NCBI RefSeq assembly: GCF_024679245.1
Contig: NC_090188.1
Location: 36,858,992-36,922,991, forward strand
Source: Pseudorasbora parva
Lineage: Eukaryota > Chordata > Actinopteri > Cypriniformes > Gobionidae
DNA: 64,000 nt
Reading direction: 5' to 3'
Under the pieces are notes generated by a model, which saw only the letters and a list, made by a program, of their open reading frames with translations, was not told the DNA's origin and did no database searches. Numbering within the stretch: the stretch's first letter is position 1; every line of letters starts with the position of its first letter. Below, piece after piece: positions 31,637-44,440 of this stretch. Both the position numbers and the translations under genes were made by a program.

Positions 31637-34600
31637 TACCCTTAAACTTACCCACAAACCACACCTGTCCCTAACTTTACCCTTAAACTCACCCATACCA
31701 CCACACATGTCCCTAACTTTACCCTTAAACTCACCCACACCAACACCTGACCCTAACTTTACCCGTCAACTCACCCATACGACCACACCTGACCCTAACT
31801 TTACCCTTAAACTCACCCATACCACCACACCTGTCCCTAACTTTACCCTTAAACTCACCCATACCACCACACCTGTCTCTAACTTTACCCTTAAACTCAC
31901 CCATACCACCACACCTGTCTCTAGCTTTACCCTTAAACTCACCCATACCACCACACCTGTCCCTAACTTTACCCTTAAACTCACCCATACCACCACACCT
32001 GTCTCTAGCTTTACCCTTAAACTCACCTATACCACCACACCTGACCCTAACTTTACCCTTAAACTCACCCATACTATCACACCTGACCCTAACTTTACCC
32101 TTAAACTCACCCATACCACCACACCTGACCCTAACTTTACCCTTAAACTCACCCATACCATCACACCTGTCCCTAACTTTACCCTTAAACTCACCCATAC
32201 CATCACACCTGACCCTAACTTTACCCTTAAACTCACCCATACTACCACACCTGACCCTAACCTGACCCTAGCTTTACCCTTAAACTCACCCATACCACCA
32301 CACCTGACCCTAACCTGACCCCAACTTTACCCTTAAACTCACCCATACCATCACACCTGTCTCTAACTTTACCCTTAAACTCAGCCATACCACCACACTT
32401 GACCCTAACTTTACCCTTAAACTCACCCATACCAACACACCTGACCCTAACTTTACCCTTAAACTCACCCATACCACCACACCTGACCCTAACTTTACCC
32501 TTAAACTCACCCACACCACCACACCTGACCCTAACTTTACCCTTAAACTCACCCATACCACCACACCTGACCCTAACTTTACCCTTAAACTCACCCACAC
32601 AACCACACCTGACCCTAACTTTACCCTTAAACTCACCCACACCACCACACCTGACCCTAACTTTGCCCTTAAACTCACCCACACCACCACACCTGACCCT
32701 AACTTTACCCTTAAACTCACCCATACCACCACACCTGACCCTAACTTTGCCCTTAAACTCACCCACACCACCACACCTGTCTCTAACTTTACCCTTAAAC
32801 TCACCCATACCACCACACCTGACCCTAACTTTACCCTTAAACTCACCCACACCACCACACCTGTCCCTAACTTTACCCTTTAACTCACCCATACCATCAC
32901 ACCTGACCCTAACTTTACCCTTTAACTCACCCATACCATCACACCTGACCCTAACTTTACCCTTAAACTCACCCATACCACCACACCTGTCTCTAACTTT
33001 ACCCTTAAACTCACCCATACCACCACACCTGTCTCTAACTTTACCCTTAAACTCACCCATACCACCACACCTGACCCTAACTTTACCCTTAAACTTACCC
33101 ATACCACCACACCTGTCTCTAACTTTACCCTTAAACTCACCCATACCACCACACCTGACCCTAACTTTACCCTTAAACTCACCCATACCACCACACCTGT
33201 CTCTAAATTTACCCTTAAACTCACCCATACCACCACACCTGACCCTAACCTGACCCTAGCTTTACCCTTAAACTCACCCATACCACCACACCTGACCCTA
33301 ACCTGACCCCAACTTTACCCTTAAACTCACCCATACCATCACACCTGTCTCTAACTTTACCCTTAAACTCAGCCATACCACCACACTTGACCCTAACTTT
33401 ACCCTTAAACTCACCCATACCAACACACCTGACCCTAACTTTACCCTTAAACTCACCCATACCACCACACCTGACCCTAACTTTACCCTTAAACTCACCC
33501 ACACCACCACACCTGACCCTAACTTTACCCTTAAACTCACCCATACCACCACACCTGACCCTAACTTTACCCTTAAACTCACCCACACAACCACACCTGA
33601 CCCTAACTTTACCCTTAAACTCACCCACACCACCACACCTGACCCTAACTTTGCCCTTAAACTCACCCACACCACCACACCTGACCCTAACTTTACCCTT
33701 AAACTCACCCATACCACCACACCTGTCTCTAACTTTACCCTTAAACTCACCCATACTACCACACCTGTCTCTAACTTTACCCTTAAACTCACCCATACCA
33801 CCACACCTGACCCTAACTTTACCATTAAACTCACCCATACCACCACACCTGTCTCTAACTTTACCCTTAAACTCACCCATACCACCACACCTGACCCTAA
33901 CTTTACCCTTAAACTCACCCATACCACCACACCTGTCTCTAACTTTACCCTTAAACTCACCCATACCACCACACCTGACCCTAACTTTACCCTTAAACTC
34001 ACCCATACCACCACACCTGTCTCTAACTTTACCCTTAAACTCACCCACACCACCACACCTGTCTCTAACTTTACCCTTAAACTCACCCACACCACCACAC
34101 CTGTCTCTAACTTTACCCTTAAACTCACCCATACCACCACACCTGACCCTAACTTTACCCTTAAACTCACCCACACCACCACACCTGTCCCTAACTTTAC
34201 CCTTTAACTCACCCATACCATCACACCTGACCCTAACTTTACCCTTAAACTCACCCATACCACCACACCTGTCTCTAACTTTACCCTTAAACTCACCCAT
34301 ACCACCACACCTGTCTCTAACTTTACCCTTAAACTCACCCATACCACCACACCTGACCCTAACTTTACCCTTAAACTTACCCATACCACCACACCTGTCC
34401 CTAACTTTACCCTTAAACTCACCCATACCACCACACCTGACCCTAACTTTACCCTTAAACTCACCCATACCACCACACCTGTCTCTAAATTTACCCTTAA
34501 ACTCACCCATACCACCACACCTGACCCTAACTTTACCCTTAAACTCACCCATACCACCACACCTGTCTCTAACTTTACCCTTAAACTCACCCACACCACC

Positions 34601-34834
34601 ACACCTGTCTCTAACTTTACCCTTAAACTCACCCATACCACCACACCTGTCTCTAACTTTACCCTTAAACTCACCCACACCACCACACCTGTCTCTAACT
34701 TTACCCTTAAACTCACCCATACCACCACACCTGTCTCTAACTTTACCCTTAAACTCACCCATACCACCACACCTGTCTCTAACTTTACCCTTAAACTCAC
34801 CCATAGCACCACACCTGACCCTAACTCTACCCAT
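31637..34834 (+). repeat. 42-bp minisatellite array (~76 units)
   Basis: The unit is about 42 bp: CCTAACTTTACCCTTAAACT then CACCCATACCACCACACCTG and AC (or TC). Variants alternate between ...CTGACCCTAA and ...CTGTCTCTAA. Because 42 is a multiple of 3 and the unit lacks stops in several frames, frames of up to about 500 codons appear on both strands; they are artefacts. The + strand is almost free of G. The 500 bp from about 32230 recur 988 bp later, and the 32840-33230 block recurs near 34160-34510, so there are higher-order duplications. Confidence 0.97.
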
Positions 34835-37194
34835 ATCGCACCTCAAAATCGGCAAAAGTATTTTGCAACACAATTTGAACACAATAAGTACATTGTACTT
34901 ATTTTTTGATGTAAGTACACAATAGTTAAGGCAACCTAATAAAAGGGTGAGTGAGCTACATATGTGAATATTATGTAGACCTATTGTTTACATCAAATTT
35001 ATGCTTTAATAGTAGAGTAATTAGCACAGGTTTCAGCAGTCCAATCTGTGGTTTGCAACCAAAAATATCTGAGTTTAGCTTCAAATGGCGTCAAAAATTA
35101 AGACTATCTTTTTGGGATATTAATTCTGACATCAAAAATACATTAACAAAATAATTTTTCTGCCATAATAATACACACATCTATATCCCATAAATTGGTT
35201 ATAGATGTGTGTATTATGTGACGTAACTTTGACAGGTGATGCCTAATGGTCGTTTAGTAGTAGTAGTAGTAGAAGTATGGTCATGTATGGTCAACATTTT
35301 TGTCCAAATTTGCAGCCCTGGAGCTTTAAAAAACTAATTTTAATTGTAATCACAATTTTATTATCAGAAAAATTGCAACTAGTAATGTGAAAATCCTCTA
35401 GTCATATAATCACTCCTGTAATAGCCTACCAACTTGGACATTTTGAAAGTGCAAATTGAGACAGATTTTCAGCAAATAGCAAACTCCTGAAAATAACTTG
35501 ATGATATATCTATTTGTCTAGATTTTTATTTTATTATTATCAATTCAGCTTTTCAAAATCTAAATGCAGTCTCAGTTGACACAAACAGCTATAACAGATT
35601 TCCTCCTAAGGTCAGCAGTCTAAATGGTCACTTCCTATTTCCTTGGAGAATGGACCAAAATGGGAATAGCTATCAATATCCAGCAAACCTGTTCCTCTCT
35701 TAAACTACCCTGGTCAGATTACCAGCTCTCATCAATCTTTCTCAGGAAGAAGGGCATTTGTCCCTGTCTGACAGCATCATGCTCCATGAAGAAAATGAAA
35801 CATCCTTTGGCATTCGTTCTTCAATTCAGCAATTGCTGGGTTTCTTCAACAAATGATGATCTTAAAACAAACCGTTAGCTGTTGTCTAGTTCTGAAGTAC
35901 CGGAGTTGAGAGGAAACCAGAGGAGAGAAATGGCAGCTGTCTTTGAAATCACCGTTTGGGCTTCTAATGAAGCTCCTGGGACTCAACTCCAAACTTCATT
36001 AATTGGTTTGGACTCTCTTCAAAAGGTTCAAATCAAAGGCTCATAGGGTCACATTGTTTACTTTGATCATCAATATCAATTTACACATCACATACAGAAG
36101 TATCCGTTTACAATTCAAGCTGAAATGCATGAGAACTAAGGTAATGTCATTGTCAGACATTCAGTGTAGACGACACACAGTATTCTGTTCAGGCTTCACT
36201 GTCAGTATTTGATATGAGATGGGAAAATGTTTTAAAATAGCTAAATGTCACATGCCAGATATCATGACCCTTGAGGGGTACATTAGAAGCGTTTGATTCC
36301 ACGGATTACAATGCTTATTCAGTGCACATGGAGGGAAAATATGAGATGGATCTTTAATCTTCACTCTATGGTCTCCTGCCGCTTGCTGCTGTCTCCGACT
36401 GCGGGATTTGATTTCACCTCCTCCGGAGCAGAGAGCGGTCTCCGTCACCGTAAGACCAGGAGCCAGGGCACACGGGGGCCACCCACTCAAGTAGCAAGGC
36501 ATTGGGAAATTGTGCAGGGGAGAAGGCTTAGATACCTTTCCCTCAGGAGTAATACAGGCCCATGGAAAGGCCTTGGCTGAGATCTGGTTGGAACTGAGCC
36601 CAGGCTTGTGTTCCAGAGTAAAGGATGAATGATCCACCAAGAGTCCATGTCGTGTGAACTTAAAACCATTTCGCTTTCTCCGCTTTCTCTTGCCTGCCGT
36701 CTGCTGATGACATACTGTTTTTGGAATTGGACTCTGCACATGCATTTAGTCAGCAGAACATGCTCAAGGAGCCGTCTATGTTCAGTACAGGTAAAGCTTA
36801 ATCGACGGCATTTGTCGCAAAAATGTTGATCAGCACTAGAAATGATTTTGACTCGTCCCTCGATTTTCTTATTTTTAAAATAGGTGAAATAAATGCACTT
36901 ACAATGGAAGTAAATGGAGACAATTTATAAAGAGGAATGTGAATATTACACTTTTATAAAAGCACTTACATTATTTTTTTATTTTAAAACGGTGTATTAC
37001 TTGATCTGTAAGGAAGTTTCAGGGTTTATTTTAGGGGTTTATTGTTATGGCATTGTGTAAAATGTCAAGTTGCAAAATCGAATATGTTACACTGGAAAGA
37101 TCAGTAAGCTATTTTTCACAGCAAAATCATGCATAATAAACATCCATAACCTTGCATATGGTTTGTGTGTTGTGGCTATGCTATTGGAACAGTA
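34835..37194. other. Intergenic, no gene recognised
   Basis: 34860-34945 is the right flank of the minisatellite host element. A small hairpin lies at 35169-35218 (AATACACACATCTATA with its inverse). 35600-36000 and 36280-36830 are balanced, repeat-free blocks that may be conserved elements; a 165-codon minus-strand frame in the latter resembles no known protein. Confidence 0.4.
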
Positions 37195-37588
37195 CACTGT
37201 AAAAAATTATTTAGAAAAAAGTTACCTGGTTGCCTTAACATTTTGAGTTCATTGAAATTAAAATTTTGAGTTAATACAATGAACATTTTTTGAGATTCGA
37301 CAACCTTTATTAAAATATTATCAAAAGATTTTGTAAGCATATTGGGTAATTGTGTGTGTTTTATTTCTGATGACGCAGTGAAACATGCCAAATAGTGCTA
37401 TTTTCATGATTTATCTCATTTTTTATGTGTTTCAGATACAATAATATTTTGAGGATCTATTTATAAACAAATTTCCTTCATTGTATCAACTCAAATTTTT
37501 AATTTCAATCAACTCAAAATTTTAAGGCAACCAGGTTACTTACTTTTTTAAACTTAAACCAACAAATAACAACACTTTTTTTACAGTG
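37195..37588. mobile_element. 394-bp MITE with CACTGTAAAAAA ends
   Basis: It starts CACTGTAAAAAATTA and ends TTTTTTTACAGTG, with TA on both outer sides. Subterminal arms also pair (CCTGGTTGCCTTAACATTTT with AAAATTTTAAGGCAACCAGG, one mismatch). The same family in inverse orientation lies at 22561-22890. Confidence 0.9.
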
Positions 37589-38191
37589 TAGCCACATTTG
37601 CATGCACACAAATAACCAGTTTATTATTGGACTGAATACCTTCATGTTAACGCCTGAATATTACAATAGTAAAACATTTGGTAATAAAAAAAAAAAAAAC
37701 AAGTAGTACAAAAAAAACTTTTCTCAATTGGAATCAAAAATACCTTGCGCACATGAGCAATGATGCATATGTCTACATACATTTTACAACTTACGAATGT
37801 TTTACGTCACATCGTATGGTCTGGTCATGACAGAAACTGAATATTTACTAGTTATAATCCCGGTAGCTCTGGTGACATTATCGTGGTGACTTTCTCTGGT
37901 TTGGAACAAGGGGTCTGCACATCCACAGTGTTATATGTGTTATAATACGTGTAATACACATGTAAACTAATATGTGAATCGGATTGCAATATTTAGGGTT
38001 CATATAAACAGAATTGGACTGGATGAAAAAAATGATGAAAAAATTGTGTACTGTCTCCATTCACTTTCATTGAAAGTATCTCAGTAACAGATTTATTTTT
38101 AAAGAAAAAAAGTGGAAATTCATTTTTGAGTAGCTCAGCATTATGCCAATTGAGCATAGCTTACTGAACTTCTAACATGCTTAGCGCTCTG
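37589..38191. other. Intergenic, nothing recognised
   Basis: AT-rich with a short poly(A) near 37687. No gene. Confidence 0.4.
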
Positions 38192-38996
38192 TTAAAGTTC
38201 ACCCAAGAATTTTCCCATAATTTACTCACCCTCAAGCCATATAGGTGTATATGACTTTCTTCTTTCAGACGCATACAATCTGAGTTATATTAAAAAATAT
38301 CATGGCTCGTCCAAGCTTTCTAATGGGAGTGAATGGTACCTTCGATTTTGAAGTCCAAAAAAGTGCATCCATCCCATTCATCATAAAAGTATTCCACATG
38401 GCTCCATAGGGTTAATAAAGCCCCCCCGTAACGGCCGCATGCGAGTCTAGATCCAGCAGAAGGGTGACCTTTGACCCGACACATGATGTACTGATGAATG
38501 CAGAAGCGCATTGAGCAAAAAAAAACAAACACACGTCACAAATTATAAGTCTAAAACGAGAATTATTAAAGAGAAATGTGGGAGGAGCTTGTTGGCCAGC
38601 TCGATATGTTTGAACCGCGAGAGGCGTCTACTCTCACCTAAGCTTATACTACATCCCCTGTCATATGTCGGGTCAGAGGTCATTCTTCCATAATCTTGGA
38701 ACTGGCCAGAGATTTTAGTTTAGAAAGTTATAAATATTGATATTTTTTCTTACAGAAACGCATCACTCAGCTTTCAGAAGGTCTTTATTGACCCCTTTTT
38801 ATGATGGATAGATGCGCTTTTTGGGGGGCTTTGAGTTACCATTCACCGGCATTATAAAGCTTGGAAGAGCCAGGATATTTTTTAATATAACTCTGATTGT
38901 ATTTGGCAGAAAGAAGAAAGTTAGATATGCCTATGATGGCTTGAGGGTGAGTAAATTATTTGATAATTTTCATTTTTGGGTGAACTAACCCTTTAA
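38192..38996. mobile_element. ~805-bp element with TTAA edges and GTTCACCCAA / TTGGGTGAAC ends
   Basis: The left end TTAAAGTTCACCCAAGAATT and right end TTTTTGGGTGAAC...CCCTTTAA are inverses. Subterminal TTTACTCACCCTCAAGCCAT pairs with ATGGCTTGAGGGTGAGTAAA. The TTAA at each edge would fit a TTAA-targeting (piggyBac-like) source, but this is inference. No coding frame. Confidence 0.8.
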
Positions 38997-40320
38997 GTGT
39001 GGTAAAAACAGTCTTGAATACCTTGGTGTCAGGTGGGTGCACTGCCCCAGGGACTTATGGGAGAAAGTGCAAACAGGGTGAGTCCCAGAGGATTAACTCG
39101 ATTGCTAGACCGAACAGGATTACGGCAAGCCAACTCCAACACGTTTTGCTGCTTTCACCTGAACTGGCATAAACAGTATGCACATACGTTGCCAAGCACG
39201 GCTACAGATTTAAACACATAAGCAGGTTTCTACAGGTGACAAGTCAATTATTCTACAGTGTAAACATGATTGGAGAGCTGACATCTATCCACAACTAAAC
39301 ATGTCAGCAATGGCAACACAAAACATCCCAATGCACACAAACCAAAGTAAGAAAGAACAGATAAATGAAATATCAACAAACAAGGACCAGGCCCTGGCAC
39401 TGCCTGCTGGAGAAATCCAAATGAGACTGGATAATGTGGGCCTTCATGGGCTACATCCATGGCATTCCCCTTCACATTCCCATTCTTCCTGTTAGAATTG
39501 AAGGATTATGGGAAGGAAGTGCTTTGATTAAACACAATGGGCATCTATCCTCTGTTGATTTGAGGGATTCGGGAGGCAAATCCCTTACAAAACCCGATAC
39601 AGAGAGCGAGAGCGCTGGATGAGGAGGGGGTGCGAGAGGAGGAGGATGAACGGGTTTGAGGTGGGTTAAGATGCTCCTCTGAAATGCACTAGGTCCTTGA
39701 GCCCTCCGTAAACACTCAAATAGAGGCTTCAGATCTCTTTTTCTCCCATTCCGACTCCTTAAGCCCAAGTGCCAAGTGGGTAAGTTCTGCAATATCCCAT
39801 AAAATCTCCTATTGCTTATCACAGATTTGATCGTTATCGAGCGGCCATGTGGATATGATTCCATGTACAAACCCGATCAGGGAGTTTATGAGCTGGTGAT
39901 TGTTTCGACCTTGTGGTTTCGTGCGAGTACCAAATAATCCAATAACACGACAACAGGGAATGCAGGATAGCGAGAGCAGCCTGATATCAAAAAGGTGTTG
40001 CTCATAAACGGGGCCTGTAAGACATAATGACAGTGTAGACAAAGGACGGCACCGTCCAAACAAAACCCTTGTCTTCTATTGTCACTTAGCATAAATAAAC
40101 TCATCAAGAATAATGAACGTAATCCATTTGTTTATTTCGATTGTTTTCACGTTATTAACTTTAGGGGTCAGCGAGGATGCTCATTTTCATCCTATCTATT
40201 CGTTTACTAAGAAAAACATAAAATGCAGTTCACACCGTGACATGAACATTAAGCATGTATAAAAAAGAAGAAAAATTATATTTGTAGATTTTTTATAGAT
40301 ATTTTAACAAAATTAAAGTC
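38997..40320. other. Single-copy block, candidate conserved non-coding elements
   Basis: 39030-40110 is repeat-free with balanced composition. Overlapping open frames on both strands (up to 132 codons) match nothing I know and lack consistent splice signals. Confidence 0.35.
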
Positions 40321-40323
40321 ATG

Positions 40324-40371
40324 AATGGATGGATGGATGGATGGACAGGATGGATGGATGGATAGATAATT
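40324..40371. repeat. (GGAT)n microsatellite
   Basis: About ten GGAT units with one interruption. Confidence 0.95.
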
Positions 40372-41080
40372 ATGAATTAAAATGATTTAATTTGCATTTT
40401 TTCATTACCTCTAAAACACATTCACATTTACAGAGGTGAGATGTTTTACTTGGTTACACCACATGACATGAGTCATGCAAGCATTTCTTGAGGAAGGTTT
40501 TTCGAAACTATGGAACTCACTCTTCCATAAGTCTTAAACAAGAGTCTTTCCTGGCTTTAAAGTGGACACTCTTATATGTCACCATTGACCCATATCTTAG
40601 TTGCTCTCTTAAAGTTAGTAAAAAAAAATAATAATAATAATAATTCACTCCAAACCAATTCAACTCTCTAAAATCTTCTCTCCCGTCATTCAGGAGGAAG
40701 GTTGAAAACAGGGTTAAGGTCCAATTATTTCATACTAGTTACCTCATGTCCTCATTAAAGACATTTTTTTTCACCTCGGTTTTAGGTTACAATCTTTGCA
40801 AATAGTGACCCAGGTCCTGCCTTGTCAAGCCCCCTTATCCCAAATGAATCATGAGGTCTTGTAAACAGTGCAGTGATCCAGTTTCTTGAGGGAGTCAGGC
40901 TGTGAGGGGGAAAAAAGGTCTGGGGATTTGCAATGGATTTACACATATACAGTTTCAGCTAAGTTCCCCAAGGTCGGCCTGCGAGACCTTCACCCGTCAG
41001 TGCCTTAAACAAGGCGTTTACCACCCAGTCTCTTCCTGGCCATACCACATACGGAGGGGGGAGTCCCACACATCAAACGC
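40372..41080. other. Intergenic, nothing recognised
   Basis: Low-complexity (AAT)n near 40628-40643; otherwise no gene or repeat boundary seen. Confidence 0.35.
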
Positions 41081-41099
41081 GTGTTCTCATTTAAATTCT

Positions 41100-41565
41100 T
41101 CTATGCGGGCTGTGGGATTTCATTTAATGAGCTGAGAAGCGCTGTTAGACAGCTGACTCCGGAGTTGCCCGCTGAAGGAGACGTGGGCAGACGTCTCTCA
41201 CCTCTGAAGCTGGCCCGACAGAACGTACGGGTCCGACAATCTGTGAAAGTTTTGTCGTGCATTTATTGAAATCTAGAACGTCTCGAGAGAAGAGTCTCTT
41301 TCCACGACTCTGGCTCTGATTTGTGGCTTCACTGCAAGCGAGTCGCCGCATTGTGCGTCGAACACAGAAAAGCGGAGCAGACCCGATCGACGCGCGGAGG
41401 AGAGGAGGCAGGCCGGGTTTCTGCTGGCAAGGTGAGCACAAAGAGGCTCTTCTGTTCCTGCGGACCCATCCCGGGCCCCTGCCAGGGCACTTTGGCAGCT
41501 CGGTGCTTCCCTGGGGCCGAGCACCGGAGCCTGCCCAGTCTTGCCCTACCACAACAGCTGCCAGC
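41100..41565 (+). promoter_or_regulatory. CpG-rich patch, possible promoter / first exon
   Basis: Roughly 30 CpG dinucleotides fall in 41100-41420, far above the neighbouring sequence. A donor-like AAG/GTGAGC on the + strand is at about 41429-41431. Frames are open on both strands but conflict. It could be the start of an unannotated transcript or simply a CpG-rich regulatory element. No known protein is recognised. Confidence 0.3.
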
Positions 41566-41571
41566 TCTCGG

Positions 41572-41575
<4 letters not shown>

Positions 41576-41618
<43 letters not shown>

Positions 41619-41637
41619 CGCACACACACACACACAC
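41576..41637. repeat. (CA)n microsatellite
   Basis: About 62 bp of CA with two single-base interruptions. Confidence 0.95.
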
Positions 41638-42090
41638 TCCGTGGAAGCTCCAGTGCTTTCTCCCCACACATTCAGTCTCTAACTCCTCAAATCTGAAAAC
41701 TCTGTTTCCTGAGTCTGACACCACTAAGCCTCCCTTTGGCGAGGGCTTTTTTTCCTTCACCGCTCTCTCTTTTTTTCTCCTTTCCATGAACGTCATCTCT
41801 CTGCAGGAAATGATACCCCACATTCTTGACTGTTTGGCTCCAAACAGAACTGTGCAACAGAAGGAGCAGCAGAGTATGAGAAGAGACAGTGTCTGGAAGA
41901 ATTGTCTCTTTTTCATTATCTCAGCGTGCCTCTCCGTGTCTTCCACTCCCATTCAGTGCTTCTCACATACAAACACACACATACACACTCTATGGAATTA
42001 CACAGGACTGTGAGAACATACTGTGTCAGCAGCCTGTTTTGCATATACAGAGAGCTAAGCTGTTAACAAAATAATTGCTAACAATTTCAT
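41638..42090. other. Intergenic, nothing recognised
   Basis: Pyrimidine-rich on the + strand. A + frame continues through the CA repeat, but it is not conserved-looking. Confidence 0.3.
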
Positions 42091-42094
42091 ATAT

Positions 42095-42440
42095 ATGTTC
42101 AAAAGTTTAGGGTTGCTAAGTGTTTTTTTAAATGTTTTTGAAAGTCTTTTATGCTCACCAAGGCATTATTTCATAAAAAAAGTAAAATATTCTTACAATG
42201 TTTTCTATTTTAATACATTTTAAATGTAATGTATTTCTGTAATGCAAATCTGAATTTTCAGCATCATTACTCCAGTCTTGAGTGTCACATGATCCTTCAG
42301 AAATCAAGAAACTATTATTATTAATGTTCAAAACAGTTTTTGCTGCTTCATATTTTTGTGGAAACCATGATATGTTTTTTTTTTTAGGATTCTTTGATGA
42401 ATAGAAAGTCCGAGATGATAGAATCTGTTTCAAATTGATT
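42095..42440. repeat. Dispersed fish repeat (related to 16343-16700)
   Basis: It shares GTTCAAAAGTTT, AGCATCATTACTCCAGTC-type and AACAGTTTTTGCTGCTTCAT blocks with the element at 16343. Non-coding and diverged. Confidence 0.65.
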
Positions 42441-42444
42441 TTTG

Positions 42445-43353
42445 GTAACACTTTACAATAATGTTTCATTAGTTAACTCCAACTAATAATGAACAATTCA
42501 CTGTTGTTAGTTGCACTCAAATAATCCTTGTTCCCATTACTTAAAAAAAACTGTTGTAACTACATGAACTTAAATTTACTGAGTAGTTTTTACTAAAAAT
42601 GAGTATTGACACACGTAATATGTGTTTGTTCGGTCAACTTAACATTGCTGAGTAAAACGAACAAACAGCAGTGGATCTGTTCTTCCCAGCATGCTCTGCA
42701 AGGGACTGCATTAGGAGAGTAGATTTAGGGATTAAAGTGTTATTTTATGTGTTTTTCAGGAAAGGGAAATATGTTGTTAGTTAATGTTAGTGTTTATTGT
42801 TCAGTTATGATGGACATTTAGAGGAGTTTCTGTAATTTTGTGGTTACCATCATGCAGAAGAGTGGTGCCTGAGGACTCATATACACATATTTATTGGATG
42901 GAATTCCTGTCATCAATTAAGTTGAGTTTATCCAATTGGTTATTGTTGCATTTGTTTCTAAAAATATGCTTATTGTTATTAATTTTCCACTACACTTGTA
43001 GAGCAAGTAGGTGTATGATGAATTAACCTAACACAATACACTTTTATAAATTTAACATAACATTATTATGTAACAATGATAAATTCAAATGGTTTGTATT
43101 TACTCAAAGAAATGTTATCATCTTAACTTGAATTTCTTTTGTTCATATAACTAAATTGTTATTTGTAAAAATGACTCAATATACAGTAGTTGTGGAACCA
43201 CTTGACGTTTCTTTTTTGTTGTGAACTAACATGAACAAACATTTTAATAACTAACATTAAGGTTATTAAATGCTATAAGACTATATTACTCATAGTTAAT
43301 GCTAGTTAATATATTAACACATGTCAACAAATGAGACCTTATTGAACAGTGTT
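42445..43353. mobile_element. Interrupted copy of the GTAACACTTTAC MITE
   Basis: The left end GTAACACTTTACAATAATG and right end GACCTTATTGAACAGTGTTA match the ends of the 599-910 element, but the copy is about 600 bp longer. The extra central sequence (about 42500-43200) contains a CCCAGCATGCTCTGC block shared with the CACTA-like element at 27699, so a second element is nested inside. Confidence 0.65.
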
Positions 43354-43748
43354 ATTGCTTTTTGTAAGAATGTGACAGATTTTACTGTAACTTTTGATCC
43401 TTTTAATATATCCTTTCTGAACAGTTTTATATAATCACAAGTTTGATGTATGTATGTATTTATTTTGCCATAACACTTTTATCTTACTGGCTTGTTCATT
43501 TATATTAACATATACAAGAGCTTTCCAGACAAGACCTTGACTTTTCTTACTGATTGTGCCTATTTTTCCTGTTAATAGTAAAAACAAAATAAGCTCTGTT
43601 TGTTGGGATGATCTGTGTTCCACATTAGTTGAGTCATGATTGACAAGCCACAACCAAACTGTGCTTTGAGAAAAAAAACTGAGCTCTGAAGTGTGCCATC
43701 ATACCTATTTGACAATATTTGTGGGTCCTCAACCACTGTAAATGCTTA
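43354..43748. other. Intergenic, nothing recognised
   Basis: AT-rich and single-copy as far as seen. Confidence 0.35.
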
Positions 43749-44059
43749 CACTGCAAAAAATGTTCTTCTTTCTTAGTATTTTTGTCTTGTTTCCAGCCCA
43801 AATATCAAAACATTCTTAAATCAAGATGCATTTACTAGATAAGTAAAATGACAGAAGATTTTTTTTTCTTGTTTTCTTGAAAATCAAATCAAAAGTTAGT
43901 GAGTTTTTGCTTAAAACAAGCAGAATTATCTGCCAATGGGGTAAGAAAAATAATCTAGTAAACTTATCTAATAAATGCATCTTCATTTAAGAATTTTTAG
44001 ATATTTGGGCTGGAAGCAAGAAAAAATGACTAAATAAGAGGAGCATTTTTTTTGCAGTG
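43749..44059. mobile_element. 311-bp MITE with CACTGCAAAAAA ends
   Basis: CACTGCAAAAAATG and CATTTTTTTTGCAGTG are inverse termini. Subterminal CCAGCCCAAATATC pairs with GATATTTGGGCTGG with one mismatch. Non-coding. Confidence 0.88.
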
Positions 44060-44386
44060 TAAAAAACTAGTATTTTCACACACTCCTTTAAGTGGACCAA
44101 AAGGGATCTGAATAGTCCACTTGACAATGTAATTTTACACTGATAAGTAAATGAACTGTGCTTTTGAGTTTGTTCAGAGCATTCACATATGAGACAACAT
44201 TCTTGCAAAGCATTTTAAAGCCGTAGGCAGGGCTTCTGGTCATTATGCTTTTACAGTATGAACACCTACTGAGAGAAAATAAACATATCATTACCAGATT
44301 CAACAACAGTTCTGGGTAACACACATCCCAGAATGCACCAGGTATGAGGAGGGAGAGAGTTGGCAGCTGTGAGACGTACAATTCTG

Positions 44387-44440
<54 letters not shown>

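Noticed and set aside
31637..34834. Interstitial telomere array, suggested by CCCTAA words
   Set aside because: CCCTAA occurs at most once per 42-bp unit and is not in six-base tandem. The unit is a different minisatellite.
33245..34925. Overlapping frames of 512 and 545 codons on opposite strands
   Set aside because: Both lie inside the 42-bp minisatellite. The period is a multiple of three and the unit lacks stops, so open frames arise automatically; there is no start context, splice structure or non-repeat domain.
36248..36745. 165-codon minus-strand frame
   Set aside because: No recognisable domain, two other long frames overlap it, and the block reads like conserved non-coding DNA rather than coding sequence.
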